From contig WAON01000204.1 of assembly GCA_015521265.1 (NCBI GenBank), positions 1-11,178 of the forward strand: a stretch of DNA of 11,178 bases, read 5' to 3'. The notes under the pieces were generated by a model. The model was not told the DNA's origin, did no database searches, and was given only the letters and a program-made list of their open reading frames with translations. Positions 6,722 to 11,178 of this stretch are shown piece by piece; position 1 is the first letter of the stretch, and each line of letters opens with the position of its first letter. Position numbers and translations under genes: made by a program. This DNA comes from Desulfurococcales archaeon (GTDB taxonomy: Archaea; Thermoproteota; Thermoprotei_A; Sulfolobales; Desulfurococcaceae).

Positions 6722-8065
6722 TTAAAAGACCACTTTCTTCACAGGCCTCTTTTTAAGATAGACTCCATGACCGGGCTCACCCACTACTTCTCCATCCCTG
6801 ATCACTTGGTAGCCGTTTACGAATAAATGCATCGGTGAACCATAGAGCTCCATACCATCCCATGGAGTCCAATCAACCTTGTGGTGATGAGTGTACGGGG
6901 TTATCTTGCGGGATTTACGCGTATCAATAACTACGAGGTCCGCATCCGCACCCACCATTAACGCCCCCTTAAAGGGGTATATCCCCATTATCCTAGCCGG
7001 ATTAGCAGAGAATACTTCTATGAATCTCTGGAAGCTGATCCTACCCTCCCTCACACCGTAAGTGTATAAGAAGGGACCCATTATTTCAAGGTTTGGAATA
7101 CCTCCCCAAGCCTCCCACACATCCTTCTCCTTAAGACTCCTAGGAGCCGGGGCGTTATCACTCGTATATGCATCAATAGTACCATCCGCGAGGGCTTTCC
7201 ACAACATATCCCTATCATAGCTAGTTTTAAGAGTTGGAGCAAGCTTCAAATAGGTCCCATACTTCTTAGCATCTTCCCGAGTAAAGTATAGGAAGTGGGG
7301 GCAAGTCTCAACTGTTACGCCGATCCCTCTACTCCTCAAATACTTTACTGCTTCAACTCCTTCAGCACTGCTGAGATGACAAATGTGTAGTGGGGTCTGG
7401 ATCTCCTTCGCATAGTATCCCAGCTTTAATACAGCAGCCGCCTCAGCCTCCGGCGACCGGGACTTGTGGTAGGAGACTATATCGTTGAACTCCCTGTACT
7501 CGTCTTCACCATAACTAATCAATCCATCATCCTCGCTGTGGGCGAGGACTACGCCGTTAACATCCCTAACCATCTCGAATACTTTAACCAATCCCTCCTC
7601 GCTAGCTTTAAACGGCCTACAAGTAAATACTTTGTAGCCCTTAACACCCTTCTCAGCTAGTTCCGGTATTTTATCATAGTTTTTCTCATTCATGAACCCA
7701 GCGTGTACTCCATAATTTATATAAGAGTCTTTCTGAGCAGCCTTGACCTTCTCCTCGAGAATATTTTTATTATCAACATAGACTCTGAGGGGCATGTCGT
7801 AGATAGAAGTTAATCCCCCGAAAGCAGCCGCTAATGATCCAGACTTCCAGTCTTCATTATCCAGGTACTCGGGATCATATACGTGTGCATGTATGTCAAT
7901 ACCTCCCGGTATAACCGGTAACCCGTAACCATCAACTATTTCATCAACATCTTCAAAGAGCTTCTTGGATATCGCTTTAATCTTCCCATCTTCTACGAGG
8001 ATATTAGCCTCGGAGAAGAAGCCGTCAACCCATATAAGTACGTTCCTTATTAGCAAGCTAGTCAT
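6722..8065 (-). CDS. Allantoinase/hydantoinase-type cyclic amidohydrolase
   Basis: This 447-aa cytoplasmic metal-dependent hydrolase opens cyclic amide rings. Metal-centre residues are all present: H59 and H61 (IDIHAHVYDP), K145 (GYKVFT, the carbamylated lysine), H176 (LAHSED), H230 (CHLSSAEGV) and D303 (TSDNAP). Allantoinase-like traits are 'MPL' (91-93), ETCPHFLYFTREDAKKYG (253-270) and the C-terminal WTPWDGMELYGSP...EPGHG block. Dihydroorotase is less likely because the orotate-binding Arg of 'HxHxRxP' is Y63. Unusually, the usual D-H after the last metal ligand is D303-N304. The true substrate (allantoin, hydantoin, dihydropyrimidine or other) cannot be fixed. No pyr or purine-degradation gene adjoins it, although a nucleoside-type importer lies 1.7 kb away. 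The ATG at 8065 lies about where transcription should begin, so the mRNA may be leaderless. Confidence 0.9.
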   Translation of the reverse strand: MTSLLIRNVLIWVDGFFSEANILVEDGKIKAISKKLFEDVDEIVDGYGLPVIPGGIDIHAHVYDPEYLDNEDWKSGSLAAAFGGLTSIYDMPLRVYVDNKNILEEKVKAAQKDSYINYGVHAGFMNEKNYDKIPELAEKGVKGYKVFTCRPFKASEEGLVKVFEMVRDVNGVVLAHSEDDGLISYGEDEYREFNDIVSYHKSRSPEAEAAAVLKLGYYAKEIQTPLHICHLSSAEGVEAVKYLRSRGIGVTVETCPHFLYFTREDAKKYGTYLKLAPTLKTSYDRDMLWKALADGTIDAYTSDNAPAPRSLKEKDVWEAWGGIPNLEIMGPFLYTYGVREGRISFQRFIEVFSANPARIMGIYPFKGALMVGADADLVVIDTRKSRKITPYTHHHKVDWTPWDGMELYGSPMHLFVNGYQVIRDGEVVGEPGHGVYLKKRPVKKVVF

Positions 8066-8086
8066 AACTACATCATCCCCACGTCT

Positions 8087-8104
8087 TACTTAAATATTCA
8101 AGTA
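8087..8104 (-). promoter_or_regulatory. Amidohydrolase promoter overlapped by an 18-bp palindrome (operator candidate)
   Basis: The plus strand reads TACTTAAATATTCAAGTA, an 18-bp palindrome with a single mismatched pair. On the minus strand it contains TATTTAAG, a good TATA box centred near 8093, which puts the start site about 25 bases on, close to the ATG at 8065. A dimeric regulator bound here would block TBP/TFB access, so it is a natural repressor site for the amidohydrolase gene. Confidence 0.5.
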
Positions 8105-8170
8105 CTTTATCCTATTAAAACATGTATTAATCAGTAAAAACATATTATACAATCAATGACAAATTGCGAG

Positions 8171-8222
8171 CTATATATTATGGGAAAAAGAATACTAACT
8201 GCTCAAAGACATACATTTAAAA
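8171..8222 (+). promoter_or_regulatory. Candidate promoter boxes of the DUF711 gene
   Basis: Two TATA-like boxes precede the gene: CTATATATTAT (8171-8181) and ATTTAAAA (8215-8222). The first would start transcription near 8200 and leave a leader containing GGTG (8224-8227) 9 bases before the ATG at 8237. The second is too close for a leader, so the first is preferred. The rest of the 171-bp gap (8066-8236) is AT-rich and holds no ORF. Confidence 0.4.
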
Positions 8223-8236
8223 CGGTGTAATAAGCT

Positions 8237-9349
8237 ATGGATAAAAAACCAATTATTAGATCCATTACTTATTTTATAAAACCACCGGTTGAACAAGGAG
8301 TACTAGACTACATCGAGTATCTGAGGAAAAACCTTCTCCCAAGAGCTGTTGAAACAATTGGGAAAATTAGCGAAGTATTAGAAGCCTATGGTTACACCGT
8401 GTGGACGAAGAGGATTACGCTACCATTACTAAGCAGTGAATACTACCACCACATTCATTCCATCCTAGACGTAATGGATGAATACCTATTAAAGAATAAT
8501 ATTATGGGCAACATCGGGGGAGTATATATTGATCAACCGGGAAGCTACGAATTAACAACCAGTATCGTCGAGAGAGAATATTATACGGGGCTCTTATGGA
8601 GGGATAATCCACCAATAGATTCAGTAGCTGATATATTTTTAAAAGTAGCTGAAGCTAAGCCTGAATACGCTACGAGGATCGCTGTAAGCCTTAACGGTCA
8701 GAGTCTAATGACACCATACTATCCGTTATCGAGTAATCTTACAAGCAGTGAAGCAGTAGGCCTCGCACTCCTATACCCCGAAGTATTAAAGTCTATATAT
8801 GTTTCAAGAGGCCTCGAGGGGATTGGGGATTACCTGCTTAGTATTCATGATGAATTAACAAAGCTTATTCGGGAGGAAGCAGGGCTCGAGGTATTCATTG
8901 ACCACAGTATTAGTCCATGGATGGAGAACAGTGTAGCGGAACTCTTAGAGGTTATTACGGGTGAAAAAATTCATTACCCCGGTATTATTGATGGGGTCAA
9001 ATCACTAAACAATATAATCGGGAGAGTTTCTAGGAACCGGGAGAATATTAGGGGCTTCAACGAAGTCATGCTACCATACGCTGAAGACTCCCGCTTAATA
9101 GAGGCTGGTGGAGGGGGGCTTATTAGAGCTAGGGATCTATTATATCTTTCAACCATATGCGTTGCAGGCCCAGACATGATCCTTGTACCTTACGATAGGG
9201 AGAAGCTTAGATCATTCATTAAAGCATCCTTCGCTCTAGGACTAGATGCCGGCAAGGTTAAAGCGTTGAGAATAATACCCGTAGCGGAAAAACCGGGTAG
9301 CACTGTTGATCTTGGAAAATTCGGTAAGATCCCCGTTATAGACTACTAG
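8237..9349 (+). CDS. DUF711 family (UPF0210/COG2848) protein
   Basis: This 370-aa soluble protein belongs to the DUF711 family, whose biochemical role is not established as far as I know. Family landmarks are the start RSITYFI (8-14), DHSISPWMENSVAELLE (222-238, the family's 'D.SlaP..e.SVAe.lE' block), GFNEVMLPYAEDSRL (273-287, equal to 'GFsgvMlPvaED'), VAGPDMILVP (309-318) and KPGSTVDLGKFGKIPV (352-367). A glycine run GGGG (291-294) precedes the last helical region. Length is shorter than the bacterial UPF0210 proteins of about 450 aa but fits archaeal members. The ATG at 8237 has GGTG 9 bases upstream. It is divergent from the amidohydrolase gene, and the two stop codons with the convergent SufB gene overlap in CTAG at 9346-9349. 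No pathway can be assigned from context. Confidence 0.88.
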   Translation: MDKKPIIRSITYFIKPPVEQGVLDYIEYLRKNLLPRAVETIGKISEVLEAYGYTVWTKRITLPLLSSEYYHHIHSILDVMDEYLLKNNIMGNIGGVYIDQPGSYELTTSIVEREYYTGLLWRDNPPIDSVADIFLKVAEAKPEYATRIAVSLNGQSLMTPYYPLSSNLTSSEAVGLALLYPEVLKSIYVSRGLEGIGDYLLSIHDELTKLIREEAGLEVFIDHSISPWMENSVAELLEVITGEKIHYPGIIDGVKSLNNIIGRVSRNRENIRGFNEVMLPYAEDSRLIEAGGGGLIRARDLLYLSTICVAGPDMILVPYDREKLRSFIKASFALGLDAGKVKALRIIPVAEKPGSTVDLGKFGKIPVIDY

Positions 9350-10512
9350 AAGCCTTTACCAACAAATTGTTTAAGGGCAGACTCAACGTAACGCTTCAGT
9401 TCAACCGGTAATCCTTTAAGTGTTGAGGACAGGAATCCTAAGACGATCATTTTAGATGCTTCCTCCTCGCTTAAACCACGGGATTCAAGATAGAAGAGCT
9501 GCTCGCCGCTAATCTTACCAATACTTGCCTCGTGTGTAAGCATTGTATCATCAACGATCGTCTCGAGGCTTGGATGAGTCTTATACTCCCCCCTACCCAT
9601 TACCAGTCCTTGACACTCTATATGCCCACTAGTACGGGGTGCTTCAGCCCTTATCACCGGGTAGACATTCATTAGTCCATCCTCATACACTACTCCACGA
9701 CTATTGATCAATGCTCTACTAGCCTCCCCAAACAGCCTTATCTTAGTCATACTCGTAATATGAGAACCCGTATGAGCCATAGATGCTTCATGAACCTCTA
9801 TAACCGAATTAGTATCCCCCACTAGCTCCGTTCCCAATCCTATAGCTTTTACGGGTGAAAGCTTAACGTAGTAGTAGCTATAGTTTGCCCCCTCACCCAC
9901 AAAGCCGTTCGTCTTCGATGAAACCCTTACATTAGGAGCCCAGTTGTGTAGCATTATACTAGTCAATCTCGAACCACGCTTCAGCCAGAAAACGGTTTCA
10001 GCAATATGAGCCCCCTCGGGTACGATAGTTGAACAACCCTTAGCAATAATTGCTTCAGAGTCTTCCCCAACATCTATAACGTTTAAAACTCTTTGAACAA
10101 CACCCTTCTTGCTCAGCACGAAGCAGGCATAAATCGGTACTGGTACACGGGTGTGGGGTGGTATTTTTATGTAGAAGCCCACGGTTTCATCATTAATATC
10201 GAGATCCCTGATCCCATTCTTCCCGGCAACCCTTAACAATTCCTCCCTCCTAGTCCTCCAAGCATCCCTTATATCCATCATTAATACATTATATCTCTCC
10301 AAGTACTTGTAGTATAAGCCCATTAATACTTGATCATTAATAGCAGCTGCAACAACATTGTCAACAGCCGGCAGACCAGTACTCTTAACGATCGAGCTGA
10401 CATCGTTCAAGGCCATACGCCTATCGAGATCACTTTTATAATTATGATTGACTACGTATTCAACAGTATCAGCTAACACTATATAATATGTTTCTGTAGT
10501 AGACTCTATCAT
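9346..10512 (-). CDS. sufB: SufB/SufD-family Fe-S cluster scaffold protein (SufB-like)
   Basis: This 388-aa cytoplasmic protein is the scaffold half of the SUF system, on which Fe-S clusters are built with the ATPase SufC. The C-terminal core is unmistakable: ARTSGHIECQGLVMGRGEY, then HPSLETIVDDTMLTHEAS, then GKISGEQLFYLESRGLSEEEA. The residues matching the E. coli SufB active site are all present: C300 and the H327-E328 pair. SufD has H-G at that place, so SufB is the better name. The middle (about 110-290) shows the repetitive short-strand pattern of the family's beta-helix. It is shorter than bacterial SufB of about 470-495 aa, lacking N-terminal length, which is usual for archaeal forms. 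No sufC is next to it, and the right-hand neighbour is divergent. The ATG at 10512 has only a weak SD (AGGGT). Confidence 0.92.
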   Translation of the reverse strand: MIESTTETYYIVLADTVEYVVNHNYKSDLDRRMALNDVSSIVKSTGLPAVDNVVAAAINDQVLMGLYYKYLERYNVLMMDIRDAWRTRREELLRVAGKNGIRDLDINDETVGFYIKIPPHTRVPVPIYACFVLSKKGVVQRVLNVIDVGEDSEAIIAKGCSTIVPEGAHIAETVFWLKRGSRLTSIMLHNWAPNVRVSSKTNGFVGEGANYSYYYVKLSPVKAIGLGTELVGDTNSVIEVHEASMAHTGSHITSMTKIRLFGEASRALINSRGVVYEDGLMNVYPVIRAEAPRTSGHIECQGLVMGRGEYKTHPSLETIVDDTMLTHEASIGKISGEQLFYLESRGLSEEEASKMIVLGFLSSTLKGLPVELKRYVESALKQFVGKGF

Positions 10513-10568
10513 ATACTACCCTAAGGCTTGTAGGGTTGTGTAAGGGCTTGATGTGATTTATTGTTCTT

Positions 10569-10573
10569 AGGTG
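10569..10573 (+). promoter_or_regulatory. Shine-Dalgarno site fixing the TTG start of the PP-loop gene
   Basis: AGGTG lies 7 bases before TTG at 10581. It is the only good ribosome-binding site in the short open frame after the in-frame TGA at 10554, so it decides the start. Confidence 0.6.
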
Positions 10574-10580
10574 TCTGGTT

Positions 10581-11178
10581 TTGGCTAAGTGCAGGGTTTG
10601 TGGTAGGAGGGCTGAATACTGGATACCATGGGCTAATTCATGGTTCTGCAGGGATCACTTCATCGAGTATTTCAAGCGGAGAGTTATAAGAACATACGAG
10701 AAATACTTCCCGAGAAAACATAGGAAGATACTAGTAGCTGTAAGCGGTGGTAAGGATAGCATAGCCCTCCTCCACAGCCTCACACCCTACCTGCTAAATA
10801 AAGGGTTGGAAGTTTCAGCTTTATTCATCGATTTAGGGATAAGGGATTATAGCTCGAAAGCATACGGGATCGTCTACGAGAATACCCGTAGACTGGGAAT
10901 ACCATTAATTCTAACCCGTTTAGCCGATCATGGTTTCACCATAGATGATGTAGCCTATTTAGTCGTTAAAAAGATTATTAGGAGGCCCATCTGCAGTATT
11001 TGCGGATTAGTTAAGAGGTACCTTATGAATAAGACAGCTGTTGAGAAAGGATTCGACCTAGTATTTACAGGTCATACCCTGAACGATGCATTAGCTTTTG
11101 CTACTCAAAACATCTACTCTGGAAACCTCTACGATCTCGTAAAGCTTAAACCCTACATACCGGGTCACGATGGATTAG
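10581..11178 (+). CDS. PP-loop tRNA 2-thiolation ATPase, TtuA/NcsA/TtcA-like (partial, 3' end outside window)
   Basis: The first 199 codons are visible and the frame is open at the right edge. The enzyme would adenylate a tRNA uridine or cytidine and replace its oxygen with sulfur. An N-terminal zinc-binding motif C4-x-x-C7 ... C23-x-x-H26 precedes the PP-loop VSGGKDS (54-60). Next comes C138-S-I-C141 followed by GLVKRYLMNKTAVEKGFD, the pair that ligates a [4Fe-4S] cluster in TtuA/TtcA; the third ligand would lie beyond the window. The ATP-site loop is TGHTLNDALAF (163-173), not the usual TGHNLDDE. The start was set by hand: an in-frame TGA sits at 10554 and no ATG follows, but TTG at 10581 has AGGTG (10569-10573) 7 bases upstream and yields MAKCRVCGR, the expected beginning. 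It is divergent from sufB with a 68-bp gap. Confidence 0.85.
   Translation, partial: MAKCRVCGRRAEYWIPWANSWFCRDHFIEYFKRRVIRTYEKYFPRKHRKILVAVSGGKDSIALLHSLTPYLLNKGLEVSALFIDLGIRDYSSKAYGIVYENTRRLGIPLILTRLADHGFTIDDVAYLVVKKIIRRPICSICGLVKRYLMNKTAVEKGFDLVFTGHTLNDALAFATQNIYSGNLYDLVKLKPYIPGHDGL

Noticed and set aside
6718..6730. Bidirectional terminator between the convergent CDF and amidohydrolase genes
   Set aside because: The stops are one base apart and the sequence AATTTAAAA shows neither a hairpin nor a run of five or more T on either strand.
6722..8065. Naming the amidohydrolase as dihydroorotase (pyrC)
   Set aside because: The orotate-binding Arg is absent (Y63), the 'MPL' and C-terminal blocks match allantoinase/hydantoinase, and no pyr genes adjoin it.
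8066..8236. C/D-box guide RNA or other small RNA in the gap
   Set aside because: ATGATG occurs near 8070, but no proper RTGATGA C box pairs with a CTGA D box at suitable spacing.
9346..10512. Calling the SUF protein SufD
   Set aside because: The H327-E328 pair and C300 match SufB; SufD typically has H-G at the corresponding place.
1..11178. CRISPR arrays, insertion sequences, tRNA or rRNA genes, phage or defence genes
   Set aside because: No regularly spaced repeats, transposase-like proteins, terminal repeats or tRNA-like folds were seen; the window is nearly all ordinary coding sequence.

Overview
The window looks like a chromosome segment from a hyperthermophilic crenarchaeon, most likely Desulfurococcales. 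The evidence is moderate GC, heavy use of AGG/AGA, ATA and CTA codons, TTG and GTG starts, GGTG-type Shine-Dalgarno sites, TATA/BRE-like promoters with very short leaders, a PCNA-binding (PIP-box) tail, and an archaeal-type SufB and tRNA-thiolation enzyme. The genus is inferred from general character, not from a search.

Layout. Positions 1-5030 (minus strand) hold a four-gene ABC importer operon of the BMP/nucleoside type: substrate-binding protein, double-ATPase, permease 1, permease 2. Permease 2 runs off the left edge. Positions 5187-6720 (plus strand) hold an unrecognised 211-aa protein ending in a textbook PIP box, then a cation diffusion facilitator (CDF)-type membrane protein whose transport-site residues look degenerate. 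Positions 6722-8065 (minus) encode an allantoinase/hydantoinase-type cyclic amidohydrolase. Its promoter is overlaid by a near-perfect 18-bp palindrome. Positions 8237-9349 (plus) encode a DUF711 (UPF0210) protein. Its stop codon overlaps that of a convergent SufB-type Fe-S scaffold gene (9346-10512, minus). At the right edge a plus-strand PP-loop tRNA-thiolation ATPase (from 10581) is cut by the window end.

How the genes fit together. The importer is a complete functional unit apart from the missing end of permease 2. Its family usually imports nucleosides or purines. A cyclic amidohydrolase nearby could act on purine- or pyrimidine-derived ring amides, but the two are separated by two opposite-strand genes, so the link is only suggestive. 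SufB and the Fe-S-dependent thiolase candidate are divergent neighbours and may share Fe-S biology. No sufC is visible in the window.

The window is compactly coded. No gap exceeds about 170 bp. I saw no rRNA, tRNA, CRISPR array, insertion sequence or phage gene. The items most worth following are the uncharacterised PIP-box protein, the palindromic operator candidate, the possible class III signal peptide on the binding protein, and the degenerate CDF protein.
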